A DNA stretch of 64,000 nucleotides, taken from assembly GCF_000512585.2 (NCBI RefSeq), contig NC_089241.1:5846001-5910000 (forward strand), given 5' to 3'. Shown here in pieces: positions 32,158 through 44,462 of this stretch (position 1 is its first letter; every line of letters starts with the position of its first letter). The position numbers were made by a program, and so were the translations under genes. The notes under the pieces were generated by a model. It made no database searches. It was not told the DNA's origin and worked only from the letters and a program-made list of their open reading frames with translations. Origin of the DNA: Kwoniella bestiolae CBS 10118 (taxonomy: Eukaryota; Basidiomycota; Tremellomycetes; Tremellales; Cryptococcaceae).

Positions 32158-35100
32158 ATGTCGAGCACCTCCAAGCTCGGCACCCCTCTTAAATCCTCCG
32201 CCCCTCCCCCTCCTCCTTCTTCCTCAACACCCCCACCGCCTCCCCCACCAGTAATCCCTTCAACGTATTTCACACCCTCCGAACAACGTCTGTTCTTCAC
32301 TGCTATATTTGGTTTGATCGAAATATCCAAATTATGGGACACCTTCTCACCCCTCTTGCATTTGGACATAACGCCCACTTGGTCATCGAGTTTGAAGATA
32401 CAGGGTCCGTACTCGGTGATAGGATGGACGATAGCTGAAGCCACAATGATGTGGCTTGTCGGGATGTTGAGGATACCGATGCTGTCGCCTTCTTATAGGC
32501 AATTGGCGATGTTGGCTGGGTTGAGCGCTGTGGGGAATTTGGCTTGTTGGTTGATTGTCGAGGTGAGTCACCTTACCAACCCATTCCAACTACTTTCGAC
32601 ATGTTGAAGAGATCTAGCGATGAATGGCGAATATGCACAGCCTTATGCTGATATTTGGTGTAAATGACAGCCCAGTGCAGCTTTGTTCACAATCAACGTT
32701 GTCGGTCCCGCTGCCTTGGGAGGGGAATGGTATTGGAATTGGTTATACTCCATCAAACGATATAGTGAACCATCTCATCTCGAAGGTGTACATAAGATCA
32801 GACTCCTGCCTTATAGGTATGTGGGTTTTCCGCTTTCACCTCGACTCACCACGCTCACTCATCAATCCACTTAGCACCGCTACCCTCAACCCCCTTTCAC
32901 TCTCATACTGTATCCCGCCAGACTCTCCTGCGCCTCTCCACATTCCCATCCTATTCAATAATTCCATCCCAGACGAAGTTACTTACTTTGTGCGATCCCT
33001 AGAAACTGGTCATGCTACGTTGGAAAGAGTATCAGGTAGTCAGATGAAGAGATCACCGACTCGTCCACCTAGATTACGTATAACAGACGGAGAAGATGAT
33101 TTGGAAGATGGTGATGTCGAAGAACCTGAGACAGATCCATTATCAGCTTTGATCCTGCGTTCGGATCCTAAAGCAAAGAACACAAATAGTTTAGAAATGG
33201 ATATAGCCAAATTACCTTCTGTCAAACCTTCAGACTCATTGGCTTTGATACCGAGAAACTTGGCTTCTTCCCAGAACATACTATTTATCACTGTCGACAA
33301 GCCTAGCTTGATCACTCTGAAGTCAGTGACGGATAAAAGAGGAGACAGATTCCACATCACGCCCCACAAGGAAGCTATCGTTATCGAGTGTCCAGCCGGG
33401 GGACAGTTCATCGAAGAGGAGAAACAGAACAAGATCATTTTCAAGGGGGACAAAGTGAAAACACCTGAACTCAGGTGTGTAGGGGAAGAAGAAACTACCA
33501 AGTTCCAAGTTCGAGGAGTCAGTCCGCTCAAGGTGGGATGGAAGAAACGATCAGGGAACAAAGTCGATACAGGCGTGATAGAAGGTATAGAAGAAGATCT
33601 GGAACCTGTCGATGATCTAGCTTTGGTCCGAAGAGACAAAGTGTCGAAATCTCATGTCGTCCCTCTACGAGTCTCCCACTTGCAACCTGGGACGTTCACA
33701 CTTTCCTTGACGTCCGTAACGGATGCTCTGCACAATACCTATACCCCCTCAGGACACTCGGCTGAAAAGGCCTTCCAAGTCATTCCTCGTCCGTCGGTGC
33801 GACTCGATTGTCCCTCGACTATACAGCTATTGCACAATCAACAAGCCAAGATACCGCTTCAGGTAGTGGTTGATGGTAATGTAGAAAGGGATTTAGAGGT
33901 GACTTATGGATTCGAATCGCTCGATGGCCAGAAGACAACCAAGAAAATGAAGATCTCCAAGAAAAGAGAGGAGATAACGATATCGGAATCTGGTATTTAT
34001 ACGCTTATGGAAGTTGAGGGACCATGTGCCGGTGGGGTCATGGAGCCCTCTAGCTGCAATGTACAGATGGTACCGCTTCCTACGATGGATATGAGCGTGA
34101 CTACTTTGCATGAATGGTAGGTTTAGCTCAATACTAGCCTTGCCCCAGCTGACAATATATTTATAGTGCCATGGATGTTGGAGCTACTGCCGCATTCGAC
34201 TTCACTGGATCACCACCCTTCCGACTAGATTATACCGAACAGCGCAAAGGAGGTCGAGCCCGGACATTGACAGAAACGTTCCATACTCACCATGGTTCTG
34301 TTGTCCTTCGTCCCGAGCATGAAGGAGAATACACCTATGTGAGCTCATTGTGACTCCCTTAAGAGAAGAGAGAAGCTGATATGTTCGATAGACTTTCACT
34401 TCACTCAGCGATAGACGATACAAAGGTGTCAAACTTGATAAACCACCTATCAAGCAGACTGTCCACCCATTAGCCAACGTCGATATGATAGGTCGAATAG
34501 GGGATGCGAGGAAACATACTTTGTTCTTTTGTGATGGCGATCAAGTTGACGTAGACATCGAAGCTAGGGTGAGTATCCCACTTTCGGTCACTGTAAGGAT
34601 ATAAACTGAGAGCGTGGACCAATAGGGAATTGCACCGCTCAAACTTGCTTATATCAAATCATGGGCCACTCGATCCGACAACGTTACTGTGCCTATCACC
34701 AATGGTCGATCCAAGATCTCTGTACCTGTTCCAGAAGAGTTGTCGGCCAAGAGTGGCGCGAATGGGAGATTGACGATTGCGTTGGTTTCCATTGAGGATG
34801 GGAATGGATGTGTTAGGAAACTTAATGCGCCTGCTATCGAGGTCGATATCAAGAGGCAGAAGGTAAGTCACCATCGGCGGAGATGGAGATGCGGGATTCG
34901 GCTAACCATTCTCACTTTCTAGCCTACCGCAAGATTTGCAAAGAGCCAGAAGGTCATTATTACTGAGGGTGAAGTTGCCAAGGCACCATTGAGATTAACT
35001 GGAGAAGCTGTAAGCTTGTCGAATATGGTAGCATATCGGAATAAGCTGACTCGCAACCAACTTGATAGCCATGGGATCTTACCTACTCCATCAACGGGAA

Positions 35101-36884
35101 AGAGCGAAAGATCACAGTTCGAGATCCCAATAACCACCTTAGCTTTTCTGACAAAGGTGTATACAAGCTTGTCAAGGTAAGCTTGTCTGTACTCATCGTG
35201 GAAAATCAGCTGACGCCGTGTTGCAGATTAAAGACGCCCATTGCGAAGGCGACATCTCATCGTCCGACTCAACATTCGAGATCGACTTCAAACCCCGTCC
35301 AGTCGTTTCACTCCAACAGACACCAGGCATCACGCTTTCTTCACCCAACGCATTCAAACATAAAGGTCTTTGTGCAGGACAAGAACAACAAGTCGCCTTG
35401 AAGTTCACAGGTCAAGCGCCGTACGAGCTCAACTACGCCTACACCTCGGAAGGGAGAGTATCAAAACATAAATTGAAGAGTGCCCAGGAGACCGGGATCT
35501 TGCATCTATCAAGCGAACCAGGCTATCATCGATACGACTTCTCCAGTATCGGTGATGGTAATTACCCCACCACCGACGTGAAGATCTCATTGGAACATTC
35601 AGTATATTCTCGACCATCCGTAGGATTTGTCAAACACAATACCAAACCATTATGCCTCGATTCGAAATTGGATTCCTCGGACGCCAAGATCCAGCTGAAA
35701 GGTTCCGCCCCCTTCAGACTACATCTCGCAGTGAGAAAACCAGCCTCGACGGAAGTGAAGACCTATGTGATAGATGATATTAGGGAGCACGAGTGGAAGT
35801 TGAGTTTACCTCAACATGAATTAACGGAAATTGGCCGTCATGAGATTACGATTACCCGCCTGGAAGATTCGAGTGGATGTGAGCAGGTTATAAATGATGA
35901 GGACGAGTTGAGGAGTATAGTGGAAGTTGTGGAGTCCGCTAGGATCGTGGCGGTCGATGAGAAGGTTGATCTGTGTGTGGGGGATAGTTTGGATTTCTTG
36001 TTACAGGGGAAAGCACCTTGGACTATTGAGTGGGTGTTCTTCGTTTGTCTCTCTGCTCTGCACTCCCTTTTCCCGGATCTTGCTGTCACTTTCGATTCTG
36101 TCTTCTTCTGTAGTCCTGTCCTGGAACGAGTCCATCTTACCATGTTGTCACATTTTGAAATTGCCATAATTCGATGCTGACGTTCTGCTTACTCTATCAG
36201 ATACGAATGGCTCAACAAGAAACACAAGGTGACCTCTTCCGCTGCAAGATTCTCAAGATTCGCAGAGGAGAAAGGTGTATTCGAGGTCAAGTCCGTTGCG
36301 TTGAAAGATAATCAGGTGAGCCTAGCTACCTCGTCCTTCCCTTGGTCAAATCTGAGAAGAATGGATAGTTGATGGTATTATGTCTTTATGATAGTGCAAG
36401 AGACAAGTGGAAGGTATGAAACGGACGGTCCACGCTTTACCGAAAGCTAAGATTGTGGAAGGGGAAGATAGTTTGAGAGAGGGTGAGTTGAACGTTGCTT
36501 GCGATCAAGTCCGTGATATGAGTGAATGACTAATCCGGATGATATGGTAGGAGACGAACCTGCTGCTTTCGCTGTTCATTTCACTGGGACTGCACCGTTC
36601 TCATTCACTTACACTAGATCAGAACAGTATGGATCGAAATCGAAAGTGGTAGAAACTCAGGTCAGTCCTTCCCTCACCTCTCCTCCCTTCTCTTTCATCG
36701 TTCTCTCGTCGTAGGGAAGGAATACAGACGCTAACATGTTGGCATGCGAGTACAGACCATAACGGATATTCACGAAAACACATATACCATCTCATCTTCT
36801 TTACCTGGTGATTATGCTGTCGTAGCTATTTCGGACAAGTTCTGCAGATACCCTCCGATATCTAGGTCGAACAAGGAGAGATAA
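32158..36884 (+). CDS. POM152: Nuclear pore membrane protein POM152
   Basis: Pore-membrane nucleoporin that forms the lumenal ring of the nuclear pore complex. The start at 32158 opens a Pro-rich nucleoplasmic/cytoplasmic tail (PPPPPSSSTPPPPPPP). Transmembrane segments cluster in residues about 50-170: QRLFFTAIFGLIEISKLWD, YSVIGWTIAEATMMWLVGML and LAMLAGLSAVGNLACWLIVE. The rest is a long lumenal region of repeated immunoglobulin-like modules with the family's 'F.GxAPF.L.Y' pattern, seen at FDFTGSPPFRLDY, LKFTGQAPYELNYAY, IQLKGSAPFRLHLAV, LLQGKAPWTIEYEW and VHFTGTAPFSFTYTR. The C-terminus YAVVAISDKFCRYPP matches the conserved end. About 13 introns; stop TAA at 36882-36884. Confidence 0.93.
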
Positions 36885-37023
36885 GTGATGAGGAGATGTA
36901 GCATATATGCATTGCATGGGTCCTTGTTTTGTGATTATTGTACATACAACGTGAGGGTATGAACGTGCGAGGTATATTTGTGCTAATGATGGTGGATATC
37001 TCGATAAATGAGGTTGAATGGTA

Positions 37024-38652
37024 TTATGCCGGTATGAGATCGCCAAACATCCCTGGAGATAGGTTCAGTAATCTCTTGTATTCTTCTTCCTTGACTGACG
37101 GGACTTGTTGAGCTAGTTCCTGAAAGATGCGCTGTATCAACGACCTAATGTCCTTTTCCAGATCTAGATTTACATAAATCAGCTTTAGTATCTCATCACC
37201 CTAAGCGTGACATAACCTACCATCTGACTTGGCTTCTAGTCCATCTTCTTCCAAATCGTCCAGCCCTGTACGCTCTCTAAGCTGTACCCAGAGTCTACAT
37301 AGGATATTCAGTATCTGCCCTCTCCACCTTTCTATCCTTCCTGTTTTTCGTACTGTCCTCATAACATGGAGTAGACAGTTTAAGTTCGACTGATAGTGCG
37401 GTAATACCAGAGTTGTAGGTGGGTATTGAAGCGGTTGAAGAAGGTTGGGTATGATGTTCTACGTGTATGCCAACATACTTTATCAGCTGGATCATTCAAG
37501 TTTACAAGACGATGGGTCCCGACTAACCTTCAGCCACCTTAATATTCCACTCCCCATGACCTCACTCATCTCCTCTACCATCTCATTGATATTCATCAAC
37601 ACCCCCCTGCCCTCAATCCCAGAGGGAGCATACGTCCATCCCTGGATGATCCCCTTCTCCACAATCTCACTATAATAAATTGTCCTCTGCCTTGTTCCTG
37701 GCTCAGTACACCTCTCTACCACTTTCAACGATGTCCCTAATAACCCCTTCAATGGCGGATTAGAGGATAAGGATATAGTATGGATCAGCGAATCGATAAG
37801 GAGCTTGTCAATCCCCATCCGTCTCATTATGGTTGATTCAACCTTATCCACCCATATATCTAGGACTTGAGCTCCTTTGAGACGGTAGGAGGGCTCCCAA
37901 TCGTCCATCAATACCAGCGTGGGAGGAAGGACCAACCCTATATTCCGTTCGATCTCCCCTGGCGCGAGGTGCTGTACAGCATATGAGAGGAGGTTATTAA
38001 CCCCCCATGAAGAGGGTTCTTTGAATGGTTGGGAGTCGTGTAGGTCTATCGAAGAGTCTGCACCGCCAATCGGACGGGATAGGGCTCTGTGGCTCGAGGA
38101 GAGGGACGGGTGGGGGGAGAAATGTGGTTTGAGGGATTGGAGAATTAGGAGTGGGAGGGAGGACGATAGATGGGGGATGATTTCTTCAAGGAGGGGATGA
38201 GTCAGCTGGTTTCTCTGAGCACTTCGAGAGAGAAAGTCATAGCTTACTTTGGACGATTGAGCGGATTTCTATCGAAGACCAGGGGTCATCACCGTTCAGA
38301 CGAAGGACATTTTCGATTAAGCGTAATTGCATTTCAGGTTCCATGTCTTGCCAATTTGGGCTTTCAATCTGCTTCTGGATATCTTGAAGTAATCTTAAGG
38401 CCTTGATGCGATATCTCAATAGACCATGTTCATCTATAGATCAAGTCACATCAGCTTATGGACGGTCGCAGCTACTCCGCAAGCTGAACAAAACAAAGAC
38501 ATACCTTGACTGGACATAAATCCTGGTACCAGCTCCGGAGGAACCGTCAATTCCCTCGTCAGCTTCCCTACATCCTCTATGAGCTGTTCTCTCGTTCTTG
38601 TTCCGTCGTCTTGCTGTGACTCTTCGGCTGTGATGTCCTCTACTATTGCCAT
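37024..38652 (-). CDS. TTI2: TTI2-like HEAT-repeat protein (TTT complex)
   Basis: Probable Tel2-interacting protein 2, part of the TEL2-TTI1-TTI2 co-chaperone that matures PIKK kinases. The start at 38652 gives MAIVEDITAEESQQDD. The domain pattern is all-helical. The most family-like part is LVLPPTLVLMDDWEPSYRLK, then GAQVLDIWVDKVES and MRRMGIDKLLIDSLIHTI. In TTI2 proteins this corresponds to 'P..L.L.DD....+..G...L' followed by the first-metazoan-like 'hhRtGh..hh...' stretch. The C-terminus is VKEEEYKRLLNLSPGMFGDL, ending at TAA 37024-37026. Five or so introns. Divergent from COG1 with 278 bp between starts. The assignment is by resemblance of this one region and overall size, so moderate confidence. 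Confidence 0.62.
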
Positions 38653-38930
38653 CTTGCTTGAGCTCGAGGATTATACAAAGGAAGATGAGAAGGGATGTTG
38701 TTGTTCAAGCTTGCAAGACAGGACATGCATCTGATCCGGTTATCAGCGGACATCGCCGCATGTCCGTGTTACGTTGGCAACAACGTTGACGCGAACGATC
38801 AACCTCTCTCTTTGGTGATGTTGATGAAGCCAAGAGTAACAATTATCCACCCATACCTGACTCCCCCCCCCCTGCGAAATTCTCAGTATAAGTGTCCAGA
38901 TCCCCCCGCTCAGGTGGAACACATCTCATC

Positions 38931-41900
38931 ATGTCAGTCCGCTCCACCCCTGGACCATCTCCTTACCCATCCTTACCGACCTTCCACACGCCCGACGCAT
39001 CCTCCTCGAAACGATCCATCAGAACACCCTCCTACGCTCCCCGGCCATCCATCCCAGATCCAAACTACAAGTTCCACCGTCAACCGTCCATAGCACCTTC
39101 AGTCACTGGTACATCTACACCTACGATTCTAGGTGTGGGAAGAAGGAAGAGAAATATGGATGGGAATGGAGGTGGTAGCGGGACGTTGACGCCTACTTCG
39201 AAAGATGATTGGGCGAACATGGAGCCCGACGAGGTGTTTAGGAGATTACCAGTAAACGAGGTTAGGAGGGTGGAAAGTAAGATGAGGGGTGATGCGCTGA
39301 ATAAGCAGTCTGAGTTGAGGTTGATGGTTGGGTGAGTTGTCGTACCCTCTGCCATCATATTACTTATTATCCCCTTCCCGGAGGACCAGTAGAGATATTT
39401 GAGCTGATGATGATTACGATGGCGGACAGAACTCGTTATCGTGATCTCCTAACTTCAGCCACTCAGATCCAATCTCTCCATTCCTCCTCACTGAGATTAT
39501 CAGACTCCCTAAGGGAGATAGCTAGATCATGTATCAATCCAGATGTCAACATCGTATTGGAAGGTGATAATTTGGAAGAAGATGGTACGGCCAACGAAGA
39601 AGATGATCTGATCAATATGCTGCCTACCGCTGCTCATATGAAGTTGCTGCTAGATGCTCCAGAAGGTGAGCTGCTAGACGAATACTCTTAAGGAACGCCC
39701 CAGCTGACATTCAATGAGTATAGCTCTATATTCGTACCTCGCTCATCATAATTATCTGAACGCCGCTTTCCTATGGTTGATCACTAGAGTGGTGAAAGAG
39801 AGTCTCAACTCGATGCCGGAGGACCAAAACGGGGTAAGCTGTCTAAAATGCTGTCCCCAGAGTTATACAGCTGATACGAGGGATTTGTCTGTATTAGGCA
39901 TATCTCCCCTTATTGCAAAAACAATGGGAAACCCTCCTTCCCTTCCGATCACAGATTGTCCAACGAGCGACCGCCTCTCTACGCACCAAGGAGAATCTCG
40001 ACTCCAAGTCTCTATCAGAGACTATACTAGCCATAATCCTCCTCGACAACCTACCCGTATCTGACGCACTGGATCTCCTCCTATATCAACGGACAAAGGC
40101 TCTCAGAGATACCCTACAGCACGTTGAGGCGAATGCTGCAATATCTCCAGAGAAGGAAAAGGGGAATAGGAAACGATCAAACTCCCGTATCCAAGCTGCA
40201 GCTATCACCCGCTCGATCAGGCAGGAACGAACGACAATTCAAAGTGTCATCACTGATTCAGTCACGTTGATGCTTGAAACTGTATCATCCGTGAAACTGG
40301 TCTTTGATAAACCTCAAAAACAGAACGAGAGCCTGATAGAAGAGATGATGAGGTTGATCCAGGCCGGAGATACTTCTAAGACGAATACAGGGAGTTCTGG
40401 TCCTCCGCCCACCGCTAGGTCAAGGCAGAATTCGCACCAGAGGAGAGCATCTAGATTGGCTAGTATCTCCTTACCACTCAAATACACACCTTCGCTTGGG
40501 ACACCCTCTGCGTCTGGGGATGTCAGTAAACCACCGATAACTTCCTCTGAGGTGATTCAGAATCTCCCGTCAAGTCAGATCCTACTCAGGCATCTACCAA
40601 ATAACATAATTGGATTCACACCGTTCATCACTCCCTCTCCATCCCCCTCTTTGTCTGAGACCCTGAACAGATGGCAGAAGAATTCGATCGAGCTGTTGAA
40701 AGGGTCTATACCAGATTGGTTGAAGGATTTGAAGAATGTCAAAGATATTTGGACTGTACGAAACTCTCTCAACACCTTGTTGCAAATTGGTGAATTTCAG
40801 GATAGCATACAACAAGCTTTGGAGGACGAATGGGGCAGGAGAGTCAAGGAAGTTTGGTATGAGAAGTTGGGTATGTTGGTGGGTAGTGCCGAGAGGGAAG
40901 TTAGAGAAGCTGGAGAGAAGGTACGGAACGGTACCGAGAAGACAGGTAAGCTTCTCGTTTCGCTATTTCACACTTTCCATCCGAGCTCGAGCTTACACGT
41001 TCGGGTTGATTCTATTTTATTCTAGATACATCTCCCGAATCATTCCTTTTCTCAGATATACCATTCCCTTCTGGACCTTCCGCGGCGTTCTCAGCTTCAA
41101 GCCATAATACGGCATTTACGACTTTCCGATCCACCCTTCGCAAACGGTCTTCATATAGGACTCCTCTGCTTGATACTGTCCTCAGTGGACTCGAAGAATC
41201 TGCCAAATCCATCAAAGAGGATATGCTGGATCTTCCCTCTTCACTGTATGACGACTATTCAATACAGATCAAGGATGCTCTGGATGGCTTGATCAAAGTG
41301 CTGGAGAAGGTATTGGAAAGTATGGGATCGACACGAGGAGATGGCAAGGACGGTATTGAAGCGGAGTTGTCTGTTGGGAGGGTGGCATTGTACCTTAGTA
41401 AGGAAAGTGGGTTTTTGGGTGATGTAGCTGGATATGGGAAGATTGACCGAGGTAAGCTCAGCCATGCCTATGATTTTCCAGGTTTATGAGCTAACTCGAT
41501 ATTTGTGGGTTTAGATGAGATCGAAAAGGCTTTGTTGGCTGTACATGCCAAATCCGTGAACAGATGGAAGGAACAGGCGATACAGGAAGCTCTCGTGTCG
41601 CTTGCTCCGTTGTTTGAACCGTACAGAGGATCTCAGGAGATCAAATCGTCTTGGCAAGGTGGGCTCCATCTCACATCTTGTCACACCCGTTCATCATGAT
41701 TTAAACTGTGCTGATATCGACCCGACCATAGGAGATCTCCCTTCATCCCCCTCTCATCCAATTATGGTTTCCCTCCAGTCCCTAGTGAAATCTATCAGAT
41801 CACTTGGGATCCCCCCGTCTCTCAATTCGACTTTGACGGTAATGGAGGAATTAGTCAAGGGTTTTGTAAGCAGTGCGAAAGACCTGGAAGGGTGGAAGAC

Positions 41901-42381
41901 CCAAGAGAAAAGTACGGAAAGTTGCATACAGGCTTTGGTGGATATTGGTTTCTTGGTTAATCTCACAGGGAGGAAAGTGGGAGAGGAGGAGATCATCAAG
42001 AGATTCTTAAGTCAGGTAAGCTCGTTTAACCACTCCATGTATTTTTTTCAATGGGTGAGACATGCTGATATCCATCATTATAACTAGACCTCCTCGTCAT
42101 CGTCATTTGATTTAGAGAAATTACAAGAAACGATAGATCAATCACTTAGGAAATCCCAATTACTCTTATATCCCCTTCTCACTCATCTCGCACCAACCCC
42201 ATCATCCTCTACATCAGCTTTGGTAGGAAGTGGCAAGTCACACTCGCATGATAGGAACGCCGCGTTATTGCGATTTGGCGCGCCCAGGATATCTGGTTCG
42301 GCTGGATCAACGGAATTCAGGAGTCCGGTGGTGGCTGCTAAACCGGGTAAGAGGATGGGGTTGTTGAGTATTGCTGCGTAG
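38931..42381 (+). CDS. COG1: Conserved oligomeric Golgi complex subunit 1
   Basis: Subunit of the COG tether for retrograde intra-Golgi vesicles. The start at 38931 opens a Ser/Pro-rich leader of about 95 residues. The diagnostic Vps51/COG1 N-terminal region follows: EPDEVFRRLPVNEVRRVESK, ALNKQSELRLMVG, then after a short intron TRYRDLLTSATQIQSLHSSS. Later parts are helical: LLQKQWETLLPFRSQIVQRA, RQERTTIQSVITDSVTLMLE, WLKDLKNVKDIWTVRNSLNT and LEDEWGRRVKEVWYEKL. Low-complexity Ser/Pro stretches (SPSPSLSE, QNSHQRRASR) separate helices. The C-terminal exon ends KRMGLLSIAA with TAG 42379-42381. About eight introns. A C9 homopolymer lies near 38868-38876, some 55 bp before the start. Confidence 0.9.
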
Positions 42382-42542
42382 TTTGTAGTTTATGCATTGT
42401 GGTATGAATCATGCGGGGTATGTATGTTGATTGACCGAATCTCTGCTTCCTATTCGCCCTTGCTGCTGAGTTGTTCGTGTTCTAATGCTCCTATGACGAG
42501 ACATGACCCTTTCCCCGGATGATAAGTGGTGGTCGTTGAGTC

Positions 42543-43466
42543 TAGATGACATTTTTGATCCCCACTGCGCTGACCACGGCGGATATCTTCTTGTTCAATA
42601 TCTCATCAGGGGTAGTCGACGATTTGAGGGAATTGAGTTCTGATAATTTGTAGATCTAGAAAAAGTCGAGAATATCAGCCCAAAGCCCATCTTCATGTCT
42701 ACTTGTTGGAATCGTGAATGATATCGTGAACCAGATGTATTAGTCTACTGAACTCACCTTATCTACCCTCCCCCAATCTGTCTTCTTTTGTATCTGATCC
42801 CACCCCACCAAATTCCCCTGTACCACATCGGCTATACTCTGATATACACTCTCCTGGTTTGTATGGGGGCCGGTGAATTTGACAACCACGAGGTTGGTGG
42901 TGGTATCTGATATACCGTGTCGGCGGATGGAGTCGGTGATGTTGTTATTTGGTGAGAGGGATAGGAGAAGCTCGGAATGGAGGTTGTGGGTTCGGGTTTT
43001 TGGTTTTGGTTTGGAGCTGGGGGTTCCACCTTCCGCTAAGATGGAGCTAGGTGTAGGCGTGGATGTCGATGTTGATGCCGAGGAGGAGGGAGTGGACGAA
43101 GAAGAGATGGATAATGGTTCGATATTCGGTATATCAACACCAGCTGAATTGGAGGTAGAAGGGAACGAGTATAATAGTGTAGTTAGAATGGAAGTTAAGA
43201 GATGTTCTTTCGATACTAGCTATATCCCATTATCATATGGTAATTAGCACCAGTACATAATGGAGGGATAGACCGGAACCCACCACATCACCTTCCAGAA
43301 ATCCAAAATCAACTTCAGCCCTCAACTTGTCTCCCTCCTCGCCTTTTGTCGTGGCTGCTGTGATCAACCTCTTCTTGATCTCTGGTGAGTTCCTGACATT
43401 CTCGAAGAGACAGATGTGGATTGTGGAGTATTCGGGTGGGAAGGAGGGGAGGGTGTAGGATTCCAT
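42543..43466 (-). CDS. CGI121: KEOPS complex subunit CGI121
   Basis: Homologue of Cgi121/TPRKB, which binds the kinase Bud32 and tRNA in the KEOPS complex that makes t6A in ANN-decoding tRNAs. The start at 43466 gives MESYTLPSFPPEYSTIHICL, matching the family start. AEVDFGFLEGDVV follows, then after an intron HLLTSILTTLLYS. HNLHSELLLSLSPNNNITDS and IRRHGISDTTTNLVVVKF are the hallmark (LSPNNNI.ES..+FGI.D....). A Ser/Thr/Pro-rich insert of about 55 residues lies between these halves. The last exon (SLKSSTTPDEILNKKISAVV) ends at TAG 42543-42545. Confidence 0.92.
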
Positions 43467-43715
43467 TTTGGGTTGTGAGCCTTTTGTGAGCTTATGTGTA
43501 TATGCGTCCTATTCTCGACTATGAAGTTACACTAGTGTAACTTCAAGTTGTCTCTTATGCTTGACTTTGAGAGCACGAGTGAGTAGCTTGATCCAATCTT
43601 GCGAACAATCCGACATTCTTGAGCAGGCAAACACACTACCGTAGGAGATTAGATCGATCTCCACCACCTCTGAGTGATCGACGGGATCAAATGTCGAGTA
43701 AGCAGAGTATGAGTT

Positions 43716-43925
43716 TCAAAGGATGGTAATCAATCTTAATCTAACCTTTTTCACTCTTCCCCCTTTCCACACACAGCATTCACAAACAGTCACACTCACA
43801 CTCACGGTCACACCGCGACAGAATGACAGATCTGTGTGGCCATGACTATGGCTATGACTATGGCTATGACTATGGCTATGACTATGGCTATGGTCGAGAC
43901 TTTCCGGGGTGCAGGTGCGGGGCAT
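43716..43925 (-). CDS. Possible small His-Ser repeat protein
   Basis: An ATG-initiated 69-residue frame: MPRTCTPESLD, then eight His-Ser pairs followed by His-Gly-His, then TDLSFCRG and a Val-Ser/Cys-rich end (VSVTVCECC). The repeat comes from a 12-bp tandem unit. His-Ser runs and cysteines could bind metal, but this is inference, and the frame may simply be a translated microsatellite or an upstream frame of CGI121, 250 bp downstream on the same strand. Confidence 0.25.
   Translation of the reverse strand: MPRTCTPESLDHSHSHSHSHSHSHSHSHGHTDLSFCRGVTVSVSVTVCECCVWKGGRVKKVRLRLITIL
43840..43893. repeat. 12-bp tandem repeat
   Basis: About 4.4 copies of CTATGACTATGG, read as Ser-His dipeptides on the minus strand. 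The first copy begins CCATGACTATGG, so the array is nearly perfect. Confidence 0.9.
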
Positions 43926-44246
43926 GATATGATACCTTGTCAGCTGTAGTAGCAGTGTAAAGGTGGTCTATCGCATAGCGTGAGTGTGATCAAGGGAAAG
44001 GGATAGAGAAGCTAGTACCACCCATGTATGTTCCCCCTTTTTTGCGTTTCACAACAGCAACAGGAGAGCGTGTTCGATTACATGTTCCTTGTCCATAATG
44101 GTGATGGTTACCATCAAGACACGACACGACCAAAGGGCGTTTCTTGCTTCACCTCACCACTCACCCATTGATCGTCCTCATTATGACGCTAATGACACCC
44201 TCGCACGACCTCATTGCTTTTTGGTACTCCGCTCTGTATGCATACG

Positions 44247-44254
44247 TATATAAA
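44247..44254 (+). promoter_or_regulatory. TATA box of the bestrophin gene
   Basis: TATATAAA lies about 216 bp before the start codon. A pyrimidine-rich leader begins about 30 bp downstream, where transcription would be expected to start. Confidence 0.6.
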
Positions 44255-44462
44255 GCACACTAAAATCCTTTCATCCTCCTCTAGCTTCTCTCTCTTCTAC
44301 TAACCCTTCACTTCCCAAAGATTGCTGGTCTTCTTTCTCACATTCCTTCTTCTTTTTATTCTGATTCTCACTCAACCTACTCTGCTCGCTCCTTATCATA
44401 CCTTAATTCACCCTACTACCCTCTTTCATTCCTACGACTAGTGACCTGCAATCATCCACACA

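Larger units (their letters stand above)
43467..44462. other. Divergent intergenic region CGI121 / bestrophin gene
   Basis: A 996-bp region that contains the His-Ser repeat frame (43716-43925) and a TATA box for the bestrophin gene. The stretch 44270-44440 is strongly pyrimidine-rich, as expected of a transcribed leader. Nothing else is supported. Confidence 0.5.
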
